Positions 57,801 through 63,390 of a stretch of DNA of 64,000 nt are shown here, in pieces; the first letter of the stretch is position 1; each line of letters opens with the position of its first letter. Origin of the DNA: Gorsachius magnificus. Lineage: Eukaryota > Chordata > Aves > Pelecaniformes > Ardeidae. The position numbers and the translations under genes are program-made. A model generated the notes under the pieces. That model saw nothing but the letters and a program-made list of their open reading frames with translations. It had not been told where the DNA came from and ran no database searches. Where the stretch lies: the NCBI GenBank assembly GCA_034008185.1, contig CM067081.1, forward strand, positions 103,239,265-103,303,264, given 5' to 3'.

Positions 57801-60800
57801 GTAATGTCCTTGACCGATACTGGATGATGAGATAGCTGTGGTGCTGGTAAGAGCCATGAAAGTATGCTTTCCCATGTTTCAAAGAAAAACTCTCAATGTT
57901 TGTGTAGACTGCCTTACTGGAGAAGTGAAAAGTGCCATTTTGATTTTTGTACAAAACCAGCGTGATCCATCAGGGATGAAGCCACTACCTCCTCGTAATT
58001 TTGGGGTGGAAGTGGGCAGAGGACTAGACGAGTGTGTGGGTCCTGTCCCATTCAGCAGATCAGAAGAGGCTGGCCCGAGTGTCCTTTTGTCCTTAGACAC
58101 TGAATCAACGTAAGTCACTGTTGCAAAGGGTAATCCTGGCATCGGGGAGTAGTTCGGTTTGGAAGGGACCTTGTGATGTCTCTGGCTAAACCCTTTGCCC
58201 AAAGTGGGGCCAGCTGTGAGGGCAGATCACGTTGCACAGGGCTTTATCCTAGAAAACCTCCAGACCGCTCAACTGATCCTAGAAAGCCTCCAATGATGGA
58301 GGCTCTATAGTCCTGCTGGGCAACTTGTTCCACTGCTCATGGGGAAGATGTCTGGTCTGGAGGTTAAAAATTATGATTGCCTAATGTGAAGTGTTAGGCT
58401 TGAAACGTGGAGAGATTTGTCTCTCACTTCGCTGCAGATTTCTGTTTTGTCAATGAAGTAAAAGTTGGATTTGCTGAAATCAGAGCCTTGTTGAATGCCC
58501 ATCTTCTCACCTGCTTTGTGCGTGCTCTGAATGGACTTTTCATTTTGGGGAAGAGAAGAGGAGGGATGGCCAACAATATAATCAGCCTTAGAGCAGAAGG
58601 CCTCCTCACTGTAATTAATGCACTGGTCTGGCAGCTAGCTGAAACACTGGAAAATACAGGTTCCATTTATTTTTCTGTGTGGTTGTGTATTGTGAACATT
58701 GTCTTCCTCTACAATAACTATTGTTTCTCTTCACAGAGGAGCACATGTATATAAAAGTAAACAGATTCCTTCTGTCACACCAGTATTTGGACCTGAGGAA
58801 AGTACCAGGGTTTTTCCAACTTTTCTACAGTTTTGATTTCGAGGTAATGCAAGAATCCCAACTTAGGTATCCACTAATTCTTCATAAAATAATAGAAAAA
58901 AGCCATAAAAATGCAATAAAATCTTATTCTTCCATGAGGAATTAATTAGAGGCATCTTTGTTTTGTTTTATATTGGAATTAGAAGTATTATTCCTGGGTT
59001 TCTTTGTTGTTTTCTTAATAGTAACACATAATGAAATCATGAGTTGTGCTGTGCATGTTCTGTAAGCACAACAAACAGAATTTTCTGCCCTTGCTAGCTT
59101 ACATTCATATTTGAGTTTAGATTATTAACATTGAGTTCAGCTGAGGTATTTTAGAAACAGCAACTTCAGAATTTCCATTATCAGTGCATATCTGGGCTGC
59201 AGAGTAACTGTTCCTGATGGATGTTACTGATTAAATTTGATAGGGATTAAAATTGAGAAGTCCAGAAAGAGCTGTTAAGCAATGTGCTGGCACTCCCAGG
59301 GAACCAGGTTTTTTTGTGCTGTGATGAGCAGGCATTATTTTGAAATGTCTGATGGTGGTATTTTTCTTATGGCTTCTAGTACAAAACAGAACGTGAGTGG
59401 ATTCTCAGATTTCTTGGAGAAGGGCTGCGTGATAAACATTGCTATGAGCTTTATGACTACCAGAGGATTTTCCAGGTCATACTTTCCTTTTTCAACAGTC
59501 CTTTGTGTGATGAGGGCTCCCAGGTAAGAATTTAAAAAAAACAAAACAACCCCCCCCCCAAAAAAAAACCCCAAACCACAAAAGTTTGCATGGTTTGGAG
59601 ATCTTAAATAAATACAAAGCAGAAAGGAGAAGTTGACTCTTCCCTTGCCCTCTTGAAAATCTGTTCTTTGTAGATTTTGTGTATGTATGGAGGGGGAGAT
59701 AACTGCTTATGTCTAAACCAGAGTCACATCCTTGTCCCCTGAAATTGGAACAGGTCCCTGCCATCATGGTACCTCACTCAGTTTCATCAACTGGTAGTCT
59801 GGCATTAGTTGTATTTCTAATGCTTCATGGAAAATATTGCAGATACTGCAGTTTTGCTCATACAGGCAGGGCCTTTGCTTTTTTAGGTCTCCTTATTCCC
59901 TAACCAGCGTGTTACCTGTACAGTGCTTTAGCAGGAAGAAAACTCACATGCCAGAAGGTCTCACGTTCATAAGCATCCACCCTGAGAAATCCAGTCTGTT
60001 AAAAGTATCTCAGTTAGGTATCAAAATCGTGGACAAAAAAGAGAAAATTGCTACCTTAAGACTTCCTTTTAAGAGTAGTGTCTGTGTGTATGAAGCCTTG
60101 AAAAGAGAACGGCTTTTCTTCGCTGGGGTTGCTACAAACATGTGGTGTTTGGTAGTACATTTTAACTTTAAGTTGATCAGATCGAAGATACCAGTCAGTT
60201 TGCTAATTATATCCTTATGAAAGATCGATAATAATTAGATCCTGACTATATTCTAGTTTTGTAAAAGAAATTATATTTTGTTTCAGAGTCGTATTCTGGA
60301 GATATTACAAAATGCTGCCCGTGTCACCAGAGCTGCCTATGAGCTGATACAAGATCACAGCCTCTTAACTTGGATAGTGCACATCTTAGAGAAAAGGTAA
60401 CTAGGGGAATACTAGTGACATGGGAACAATTCTACTGTCCACAGTAGAATAATTATGCAACTGAGTATGAAAACAAGGACGACAGATACAGAGATGGCCT
60501 GTCAGCGGGTTGTGACATTTGGCACCTAGGGCCATACTGGCAGAACTTGTCAAACTCTAAAGTGTTCTCTCCTGTTTCTAAAAAGAAAATCAAGATGATT
60601 ACAGGTTGGAGCAGGAGGGATGATGGGGAGGGGGGCTTCATGTTTTTGGCAGCACTTTCTTGAAAAACTTAGAAAACAAAATGGCACCTTATTTTAGCAT
60701 ATGTGACTTTTCATTTCAAATACCCACAATTCACATCCTGTCATATGACCTCCTACACAGTAACGTGCAGAATAATGAATTTGAGCTGTCTATAACATAT

Positions 60801-62407
60801 CTCCTCCCACTTTTTCCTCCTCCCCTTGCCTCTCTCTCACATATATGCGCACATGTGCACATGCACATGTGCGTGCACACACACACACCAAATCTCTTTT
60901 GCATAGATTCCCCTGGCAGGTTTATGCAAGGTTTCAGGATGATCTCCTGGCTGAGAGGCACCTATTGCCATCCAGGGTTCCAAAAGTGCACTAGAATATT
61001 GTCCCCTCTAGGTGATGGACTGGTTCCTGATTAGGATCTGCCTTCCAAATGGGCGTTTGCTTCTTTTTTTTTGTTTTTCAGGTTTCTAGAAAACAAGCTG
61101 TTAAATAGAATTATTTCCTTGCTCCATACTTTGTGGCTAACAAATTTAGGAGGCAAGAGAGAAAGCAAGAATCAATCTCAGGAGAACAGGAAGTTTCTTC
61201 CAATTCAGCTTGTAAATGAATTTCTGTATGTTTTGATCACATTAATCAAACATATTCGGTAAGTCTTTTTGAGTGCTTTCCCCCCCCCGCCCCCTTTTAA
61301 ATCAATTTGCATGTAATCCTCTGTCCAGTTTGAAATTTATTAAGGCCAGAAGAATTTCTTGATCTCTGGTAGCAAATCTTGATGAGATTTCTTTGACAGG
61401 AAGATTTAGCTGTTTAAATACATTGGAATAAAATAACAATTGATGCACAGTAGCTGTCAAGTTCTGCGTCCTTAATTATTGGCCATTTTTAAGCTGCTGT
61501 GTTTTACCTTTTTCCTGCTGGATTAGAGCCTGCAGTTAGCAATGCTGTTTGCTGCAAGGATCTTTCAAGCTCTCCGAAGCTTTAGATTCTTTCTGTGTCT
61601 GTACCATGCCTGCAAACTGTACTACAAGGAGAAGCTGTGCAAAGTTCTACACGACAGAGTTAGAACGTCTATTCTCTCCAGATCTAGAGCACTTAACCTG
61701 TCTAAGCACAGCAGCTGCAGCAGGAATAGTAGAAAACAAATGGGTAATCAGTTCTGTTTGGGTTCATACTAGCACCTGCAGCTGGTCGTGCAGACAAATA
61801 TTGCCACAGCCTGGAGAAGCTATGTTTATTTTTATTTCCTCAAAATTTTGAAAATTCATGCAAAATAAAAAAGTGTAGGTAAAGCTCCGGACCCCTGGCC
61901 TCTTGCTTGTGTGCTGTCTGCCTTTGCTATTTACAGGCAGGAGGGCCAATGGTCTGTTCTGCCAAACACTAGTGGAGAGAAGCACTGGGGATTCAGTGGG
62001 AATGAAACTAATTATTACTGGCATCCTGAGAAACAGAAGTATGTTTCTAGAGAACTGCAGGAGAAGACTGTAGGAAGAGACCATAAGGAGAAAAAAACTG
62101 TACTTATTTTATTTTATTAATTAGCATGCAGAAAAATACATGGCACCTTTGTTTTCTTTTCACAGGACTAATTTAGATGTAGCCAAACTGACTCAGTTTT
62201 TCAGTACACTCAGTTCTGTGCTGGAATATCGTGCTATAGTTGTCGAGGCCTTCAAAGAAATGAGCCGGTTCACTGTGAACGACAGCGTTCTCTCAAACGA
62301 AGAGATCCTCCTGCTGCTGCATAAGTGGAGCATCATCGGTAAAGACCTGCAACTGCAAGAGGATGTGCGGACTCTTGCTCAGAAATACCAAATCAAAGAA
62401 CTGCTTA
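9691..62407 (+). CDS. URB1: URB1, nucleolar pre-ribosomal-associated protein 1 (37 exons, 3' end outside window)
   Basis: This is a large nucleolar protein made of helical (ARM/HEAT-like) repeats. Yeast Npa1/Urb1 works with Urb2, Dbp6, Nop8 and Rsa3 on the earliest pre-60S particles; human URB1 is needed for proper folding and removal of the pre-rRNA 3' end in the nucleolus. I assembled 37 coding exons from homology to vertebrate URB1 and GT-AG borders. Their lengths sum to 6031 nt, giving 2010 codons plus one base, and every junction keeps phase with no stop codon. The Npa1 domain corresponds roughly to residues 70-440 and the NopRA1 domain to about 1630-1900. The human protein is about 2270 residues, so roughly the last 10 percent and the 3' UTR lie past base 64000. 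Exon 22 (856 bp) is by far the largest. Expression is probably constitutive from the CpG island. No frameshift or truncation was seen, so the gene looks functional. Confidence 0.96.
9996..10031. repeat. Imperfect trinucleotide repeat, five GAT then six GAC units
   Basis: A 36-bp run of ATG/ACG-phase triplets in intron 1 changes from GAT to GAC units midway. It sits in the CpG island between exons 1 and 2. Read through on the + strand in one frame it would give eleven Asp codons, but it is intronic in the URB1 model. Confidence 0.9.
10196..10335 (+). CDS. URB1: URB1 exon 2
   Basis: Residues 44-90. Contains [12 protein letters not shown] and ends in KPESE, both nearly identical to human. The acceptor is tttgcag and the donor gtaagt. 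The 1365-bp intron 2 holds no gene or recognised mobile element, only a short (CAAA)n-like run near 10635. Confidence 0.95.
11701..11852 (+). CDS. URB1: URB1 exon 3
   Basis: Encodes residues 91-140 plus two bases. [11 protein letters not shown] matches human exactly; NIVKKL follows. The acceptor is atcttacag and the donor AG/gtaagt. The 2611-bp intron 3 contains a solo LTR (13063-13627) and, at 12515-12565, a short cluster of direct and inverted copies of CTTGTCCAAG. Confidence 0.94.
13058..13062. repeat. Left target-site duplication TTAAC
   Basis: TTAAC stands immediately before the TG of the LTR and again immediately after its final CA at 13628-13632. A 5-bp duplication is typical of class III (ERVL-like) elements. 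Confidence 0.85.
13063..13627 (+). mobile_element. Solo LTR of an avian endogenous retrovirus (ERVL-like)
   Basis: The 565-bp element begins TGTCCTGGTTTTGGCTGGGA and ends GGTTAAACCACGACA, with TG...CA termini and perfect 5-bp TTAAC duplications. I recognise it as a very common bird LTR family. No internal retroviral sequence remains, so this is a recombination-derived solo LTR in the same orientation as URB1. A CRE-like TAACGTCA lies at 13300-13307 and a polyadenylation signal ATTAAA at 13479-13484, downstream of an ATT-rich tract. The TATA motif that I recall from other family members just after the CRE is not present; a G-rich segment stands there. Assignment to class III rests on the duplication length. 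Confidence 0.9.
13479..13484 (+). promoter_or_regulatory. LTR polyadenylation signal ATTAAA in URB1 sense
   Basis: ATTAAA lies in the R/U5 part of the solo LTR and is followed by a T-rich, C/T-rich stretch. It is oriented so that it could act on URB1 pre-mRNA within intron 3. Confidence 0.5.
13628..13632. repeat. Right target-site duplication TTAAC
   Basis: Identical to 13058-13062, directly after the terminal CA of the LTR. Confidence 0.85.
14464..14596 (+). CDS. URB1: URB1 exon 4
   Basis: Residues 141-185, with the first codon split over the intron. [18 protein letters not shown] aligns with human MVTQGPEAARDVCSHFDL. The acceptor is ttttag and the donor AAG/gtaaat. The 1958-bp intron 4 has no recognised element. 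Confidence 0.95.
16555..16651 (+). CDS. URB1: URB1 exon 5
   Basis: Encodes residues 186-217 plus one base. [12 protein letters not shown] is nearly identical to human. The acceptor is cttttag and the donor AAAG/gtattt. The 1589-bp intron 5 contains an old CR1 fragment and a small 9-bp-stem hairpin at 17999-18021. Confidence 0.95.
16993..17245 (-). mobile_element. Old CR1 LINE 3' fragment
   Basis: The + strand starts with ATAGAATCATAGAATACCAG, the reverse complement of the CR1 3' end, so the element is antisense to URB1. Reading the minus strand gives [13 protein letters not shown], matching the C-terminal part of the CR1 ORF2 protein. Divergence is high and the inner border is uncertain. Confidence 0.8.
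18241..18326 (+). CDS. URB1: URB1 exon 6
   Basis: Residues 218-246. [19 protein letters not shown] aligns with human IKEDRISTINILLSTLKTK. The acceptor is cttcttag and the donor AAG/gtatga. The 1888-bp intron 6 has a short CTG run near 18441-18456 and nothing else recognised. Confidence 0.95.
20215..20340 (+). CDS. URB1: URB1 exon 7
   Basis: Residues 247-288. [15 protein letters not shown] and NGITDV match human. The donor is an unusual AAAG/gtctgg; a better-looking gtaact five bases downstream would break the frame. The 1616-bp intron 7 shows T- and C-rich runs only. Confidence 0.93.
21957..22087 (+). CDS. URB1: URB1 exon 8
   Basis: Encodes residues 289-331 plus two bases. [17 protein letters not shown] is identical to human and lies in the Npa1 domain. 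The start (MTQGSEEVG) is two residues longer than human VSAEEAG. The acceptor is ttttgtag and the donor CAA/gtaagt. The 1136-bp intron 8 has no recognised element. Confidence 0.95.
23224..23419 (+). CDS. URB1: URB1 exon 9
   Basis: Residues 332-397. Contains [15 protein letters not shown] and [16 protein letters not shown], both close to human. The acceptor is cttcaatag and the donor AAG/gtaaaa. The 1303-bp intron 9 has no recognised element. Confidence 0.96.
24723..24860 (+). CDS. URB1: URB1 exon 10
   Basis: Residues 398-443. IYEAQPEIS and [16 protein letters not shown] match human almost exactly and mark the end of the Npa1 region. The acceptor is tatttcag and the donor AAT/gtaaga. The 388-bp intron 10 is plain. 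Confidence 0.96.
25249..25422 (+). CDS. URB1: URB1 exon 11
   Basis: Residues 444-501. [18 protein letters not shown] and [12 protein letters not shown] align with human. The acceptor is cttttag and the donor AAG/gtacaa. The 632-bp intron 11 is plain. Confidence 0.95.
26055..26205 (+). CDS. URB1: URB1 exon 12
   Basis: Encodes residues 502-551 plus one base. [18 protein letters not shown] aligns with human; the rest (a charged Gln/Glu/Lys linker and EVAEQH) is poorly conserved, as in other vertebrates. The acceptor is cttctag and the donor CATG/gtaggc. The 2486-bp intron 12 contains a CR1 fragment and a small tandem TAATAAATTAG repeat near 28198-28222. Confidence 0.93.
26409..27165 (-). mobile_element. 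CR1 LINE, 5'-truncated, with ORF2 C-terminal remnant
   Basis: The + strand opens with AGAATCACAGAATGGTTGAG, the reversed CR1 3' end. The minus strand translates to parts of the ORF2 C-terminus: [10 protein letters not shown], then upstream [20 protein letters not shown] and [18 protein letters not shown], with frame breaks between them. It stops near 27165, so about 0.75 kb of the 3' end is kept. The copy is inactive and antisense to URB1. Confidence 0.92.
28692..28814 (+). CDS. URB1: URB1 exon 13
   Basis: Encodes residues 552-592 plus one base. [15 protein letters not shown] and [10 protein letters not shown] match human. The acceptor is tttgtttag and the donor AAAG/gtatgt. The 3475-bp intron 13 contains the largest CR1 fragment. 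A 163-codon open frame at 28954-29445 in this intron resembles no protein I know. Confidence 0.95.
29797..31135 (-). mobile_element. CR1 LINE, 5'-truncated, with damaged reverse-transcriptase region
   Basis: The + strand begins with AAATCATAGAATCATTAAGG, the reversed CR1 3' end, and about 1.34 kb is kept. The minus strand from 31130 inward encodes reverse-transcriptase blocks [39 protein letters not shown] and [24 protein letters not shown] stop at 30758-30760 replaces an Arg codon, and the catalytic FADD box reads SADH (the second Asp is His, codon at 30602-30604). The N-terminal endonuclease part is missing. The copy is inactive and antisense to URB1 in intron 13. Confidence 0.95.
32290..32402 (+). 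CDS. URB1: URB1 exon 14
   Basis: Residues 593-630. [18 protein letters not shown] is nearly identical to human. The acceptor is aacgtcag and the donor CAG/gtaaga. The 1229-bp intron 14 has no recognised element. Confidence 0.95.
33632..33751 (+). CDS. URB1: URB1 exon 15
   Basis: Residues 631-670. [14 protein letters not shown] and KLIIK match human; one extra residue is present in SNHSHL against human SSHL. The acceptor is cttttag and the donor AAG/gtaagt. The 3389-bp intron 15 has no mobile element I recognise. It has a CTCC-rich patch (35367-35392) and interleaved inverted repeats at 36035-36059. Confidence 0.94.
36035..36059. repeat. Two interleaved 6-bp inverted repeats
   Basis: TGCAAT (36035-36040) pairs with ATTGCA (36048-36053), and GCCCCC (36042-36047) pairs with GGGGGC (36054-36059). 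The arms alternate, so only one hairpin can form at a time. It lies in the sense strand of URB1 intron 15. Confidence 0.6.
37141..37257 (+). CDS. URB1: URB1 exon 16
   Basis: Residues 671-709. [16 protein letters not shown] and AVIQFLER align with human. The acceptor is ctggacag after a long T tract and the donor AGG/gtaaca. The 663-bp intron 16 is plain. Confidence 0.95.
37921..38059 (+). CDS. URB1: URB1 exon 17
   Basis: Encodes residues 710-755 plus one base. [19 protein letters not shown] and SIPISHID match human. The acceptor is gttaacag and the donor ACG/gtatgt. The 1099-bp intron 17 is plain. Confidence 0.95.
39159..39329 (+). CDS. URB1: URB1 exon 18
   Basis: Encodes residues 756-812 plus one base. 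[11 protein letters not shown] and [15 protein letters not shown] are nearly invariant against human. The acceptor is cttaatag and the donor ACAG/gtacag. The 1193-bp intron 18 is plain. An overlapping 150-codon frame (39243-39695) is a shadow of this exon. Confidence 0.96.
40523..40719 (+). CDS. URB1: URB1 exon 19
   Basis: Residues 813-878. [18 protein letters not shown] and YRLWIPQQ align with human AVLTDLLHTQRDPLALCL and YSLWIPEQ. The acceptor is cttttctag and the donor GTG/gtatgt. The 573-bp intron 19 is plain. Confidence 0.94.
41293..41517 (+). CDS. URB1: URB1 exon 20
   Basis: Residues 879-953. The first half is variable (lysine-rich start), and [15 protein letters not shown] matches human HVLLYLRTTVENFSR. 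The acceptor is ttaaacag and the donor AGT/gtaaga. The 545-bp intron 20 is plain. Confidence 0.93.
42063..42242 (+). CDS. URB1: URB1 exon 21
   Basis: Residues 954-1013. A hydrophobic helix region is followed by a Gln/Glu linker and the acidic stretch [16 protein letters not shown], matching human SDLFVDVESLVLTEAS. The acceptor used is tttcacag; an AAGGTG just upstream could be misread as one. The donor is AAG/gtacca. The 1029-bp intron 21 is plain. Confidence 0.92.
43272..44127 (+). CDS. URB1: URB1 exon 22 (largest exon, 856 bp)
   Basis: Encodes residues 1014-1298 plus one base. It opens with [19 protein letters not shown], has repeated helical segments and a Lys/Ser-rich loop ([10 protein letters not shown]), and ends with [13 protein letters not shown]. 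All three blocks align with human in order. The acceptor is ttgttacag and the donor ACAG/gtaaag. The 1156-bp intron 22 is plain. Confidence 0.97.
45284..45485 (+). CDS. URB1: URB1 exon 23
   Basis: Encodes residues 1299-1365 plus two bases. [15 protein letters not shown] aligns with human [15 protein letters not shown]; the remainder is a less conserved Leu-rich helix region. The acceptor is cccaacag and the donor GAG/gtaggc after AG. Intron 23 is only 204 bp. Confidence 0.94.
45690..45867 (+). CDS. URB1: URB1 exon 24
   Basis: Residues 1366-1425. [17 protein letters not shown] corresponds to human WIVADLVSAALDGSAEEL, followed by a Ser/Lys/Glu linker. The acceptor is tctgcag and the donor TTG/gtgaga. 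The 1195-bp intron 24 is plain apart from an A-run near 46147-46158. Confidence 0.92.
47063..47121 (+). CDS. URB1: URB1 exon 25 (59 bp)
   Basis: Encodes residues 1426-1444 plus two bases. [16 protein letters not shown] aligns with human EVNPGDWQKFVKTGLK. The acceptor is gtgcacag and the donor AA/gtaagt. The 722-bp intron 25 contains an exon-like 62-bp stretch at 47242-47303 that would shift the frame. Confidence 0.93.
47844..48037 (+). CDS. URB1: URB1 exon 26
   Basis: Encodes residues 1445-1509 plus one base. [12 protein letters not shown] and [14 protein letters not shown] align with human. The acceptor is ttctaaag and the donor AGAG/gtattt. The 1736-bp intron 26 holds a 13-bp tandem repeat (48402-48437) and a tiny CR1 3' relic (48699-48727). 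Confidence 0.94.
48402..48437. repeat. Short tandem repeat, about 2.7 copies of a 13-bp unit
   Basis: The unit TTGTAAGTTGAGT occurs twice exactly, followed by a third diverged copy TTGCAAGTTGTAT. It lies in URB1 intron 26. Confidence 0.8.
48699..48727 (-). mobile_element. Tiny CR1 3'-end relic
   Basis: AGAATTATAGAATCCTAGGTTGGAAG is the reversed CR1 terminal sequence, with no more than about 30 bases recognisable. Confidence 0.5.
49774..49884 (+). CDS. URB1: URB1 exon 27
   Basis: Encodes residues 1510-1546 plus one base. [15 protein letters not shown] is nearly identical to human. The acceptor is atttcag and the donor GTAG/gtaagt. Intron 27 is the shortest in the gene at 89 bp. Confidence 0.95.
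49974..50037 (+). CDS. URB1: URB1 exon 28 (64 bp)
   Basis: Encodes residues 1547-1567 plus two bases. [17 protein letters not shown] aligns with human [17 protein letters not shown]. The acceptor is tttattag and the donor CCAG/gtaagc. The 1787-bp intron 28 has no recognised element. Confidence 0.94.
51825..51996 (+). CDS. URB1: URB1 exon 29
   Basis: Residues 1568-1625. [15 protein letters not shown] and SLWQQPS match human. The acceptor is weak (atgtttaag), and the donor CACAG/gtgctt departs from the usual gtragt, so this exon is a candidate for variable splicing. The 546-bp intron 29 is plain. Confidence 0.93.
52543..52645 (+). CDS. URB1: URB1 exon 30
   Basis: Encodes residues 1626-1659 plus one base. 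[18 protein letters not shown] aligns with human and begins the NopRA1-type region. The acceptor is ggtttcag and the donor CCAG/gtaaag. It is followed by the longest intron. Confidence 0.95.
52646..57094 (+). other. URB1 intron 30 (4449 bp), nothing recognised
   Basis: This is the longest intron in the window. I see no exon, RNA gene, CR1 or LTR in it. It contains a mixed AT and GT simple repeat at about 56015-56070 and ordinary unique sequence otherwise. Confidence 0.6.
56015..56070. repeat. AT-rich microsatellite followed by GT/GGT-rich tract
   Basis: An (AT)n run with an AAA interruption at about 56015-56042 is followed by a G/T-rich tract to about 56070. Likely length-variable. Confidence 0.8.
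57095..57255 (+). CDS. URB1: URB1 exon 31
   Basis: Residues 1660-1713. [19 protein letters not shown] and SHLEGARF align with human NALGLTVTALSSYDPQMRA and SHLEGARF. The acceptor is cccacacag and the donor CAG/gtaaga. The 379-bp intron 31 is plain. Confidence 0.96.
57635..57746 (+). CDS. URB1: URB1 exon 32
   Basis: Encodes residues 1714-1750 plus one base. [18 protein letters not shown] corresponds to human LLYLLDVVRNGIRTQNMR. The acceptor is tgatgcag and the donor CCAG/gtactg. The 990-bp intron 32 contains a CR1 relic and two open, splice-bordered stretches (57908-58109, 58438-58659) that are not part of URB1 in other vertebrates. Confidence 0.95.
58150..58350 (-). mobile_element. Old CR1 relic
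   Basis: GGTTTGGAAGGGACCTTGTG and, later, GGGCAACTTGTTCCACTG are reversed CR1 3'-region blocks in the right order. The copy is strongly diverged and contains a 20-bp internal duplication (GATCCTAGAAARCCTCCA units at about 58246-58292). It is antisense to URB1. Confidence 0.7.
58737..58843 (+). CDS. URB1: URB1 exon 33
   Basis: Residues 1751-1786. [15 protein letters not shown] and [10 protein letters not shown] align with human. The acceptor is cttcacag and the donor GAG/gtaatg. The 536-bp intron 33 is plain. Confidence 0.95.
59380..59523 (+). CDS. URB1: URB1 exon 34
   Basis: Residues 1787-1834. [19 protein letters not shown] and FFNSPLCDE align with human. The acceptor is gcttctag and the donor CAG/gtaaga. 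The 763-bp intron 34 starts with an A/C homopolymer patch (59532-59578) and is otherwise plain. Confidence 0.95.
60287..60396 (+). CDS. URB1: URB1 exon 35
   Basis: Encodes residues 1835-1870 plus two bases. [18 protein letters not shown] aligns with human [18 protein letters not shown]. The acceptor is tgtttcag and the donor AAAG/gtaact. The 685-bp intron 35 carries the alternating purine-pyrimidine tract. Confidence 0.96.
60801..60837 (+). repeat. Pyrimidine-rich tract
   Basis: 37 bases of C/T with only two interruptions (A at 60809, G at 60828), directly before the alternating tract. Confidence 0.8.
60838..60888. repeat. 51-nt perfect alternating purine-pyrimidine tract
   Basis: Every base alternates pyrimidine and purine from C60838 to C60888. 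The tract mixes AT, GC and CA/TG steps and ends in (CA)n. It includes near-palindromic ACATGTGCACATGCACATGT. Such runs favour left-handed Z-DNA under supercoiling. Confidence 0.9.
61082..61258 (+). CDS. URB1: URB1 exon 36
   Basis: Encodes residues 1871-1929 plus two bases. [15 protein letters not shown] and [16 protein letters not shown] align with human. The acceptor is gtttttcag and the donor CG/gtaagt. The 907-bp intron 36 has no recognised element. Confidence 0.96.
62166..62407 (+). CDS. URB1: URB1 exon 37 (last exon in window)
   Basis: Encodes residues 1930-2010 plus one base. [19 protein letters not shown] and [10 protein letters not shown] align with human; the end IKELL corresponds to human ARELM, just before the basic linker encoded by the next exon. 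The acceptor is tttcacag and the donor CTTA/gtaagt. The following exon is not found before 64000. Confidence 0.95.
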
Positions 62408-62928
62408 GTAAGTACTAAAATATTTCAGAAAAGTAATACCACTGAGGCCGTTATAAGCTAACCATACAAGTGAGGCAAACTTTGTAGGAAGAAGTGTTAA
62501 TAACTTTTGTCAGACAATCTGATATAGCTTGGGGGATGAGGAACGGAAATGGAAAGCCATTTTCCAGGTCTTTATTGCAGTGATTTCTAACTTCAACACA
62601 AGTCTAGAAGCTTTTTAGAAATACAGTTTTAAAAAGGGAGAGAGCTTTAAAATGCAGCTTAGTTGCAGATCTGGAGTCAGGCTTTGAAAAACGGTATTCT
62701 TAAATGAAGTCTTAAAAAAAGCGGTGCTTACAGGCTTTGTGCTCAAAGATTTAAACCATTCTGAGTGTGGATGGGGGATCTCAAAGTGAAGTATGAGTGA
62801 AAACTAGCATTGAAGCAAACGAAAACAAAATAGTTAATTTTTATTATTGTCATCGATGTCGGAAGAAAGCAAAAACACGTTTGGACTTGTTATATGTTAC
62901 TCCCTTAAATAATTTATAGGAGTCGTTA

Positions 62929-63390
62929 TGAAATTTAGTATCAAGTTTATTGAGTAAGCAGTCAGCAAGCAAAACTGCGCTGGGCGGCCCGGGAGACCCT
63001 TGCTCCCTCCAAAGGCGCGCACTGTGTGTTTATTTTCCTCGAAGTTATACTACAAGGTGTTACATATACATAATATTCTCAAGTATGCCTATACATATGC
63101 ATGACTTGTCCCCGCTTCGTATTAAAATTAGCCCCAAGAAGTCATTTCCATGAACTCCTCCCCACTGCGCTTGCTCAGTGCCTCCTTGTGGTGGTCGTTG
63201 GGGGTCGTGGGGATGAAGGCTGATGGCTCCTCTTCATCACCGCTAGTAACCCCTTGTTCTTGCACAGACTCTGTTGCTCCTTGGCTCTTGCCCAAACTGC
63301 AGAGTTGGTGCAAATTAGTTCTTAAGGGAAGCTCCTGGTTCTTATCAACAACTGTCCTTGGTAAGGAGCTACAAATCTTTCTGTTATACA
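62929..63390 (-). mobile_element. Endogenous retrovirus LTR, antisense to URB1
   Basis: On the minus strand the element starts TGTATAACAGAAAGATTTG and ends GATACTAAATTTCA, with TG...CA termini and a length of about 462 bp. It has AATAAA at 63029-63034 and again at 62946-62951 (minus strand), on either side of a GC-rich block (CCCGGGCCGCCCAGCGC) that I associate with bird ERV LTRs. No target duplication flanks this single LTR: the left flank is TCGTTA and the right flank CCTCCC. Class is uncertain. Confidence 0.75.

Noticed and set aside
59311..59362. TGATGA followed 30 bases later by CTGA, as in a C/D snoRNA
   Set aside because: The spacing is too short, there is no terminal stem, and it lies about 20 bases from the exon 34 acceptor.
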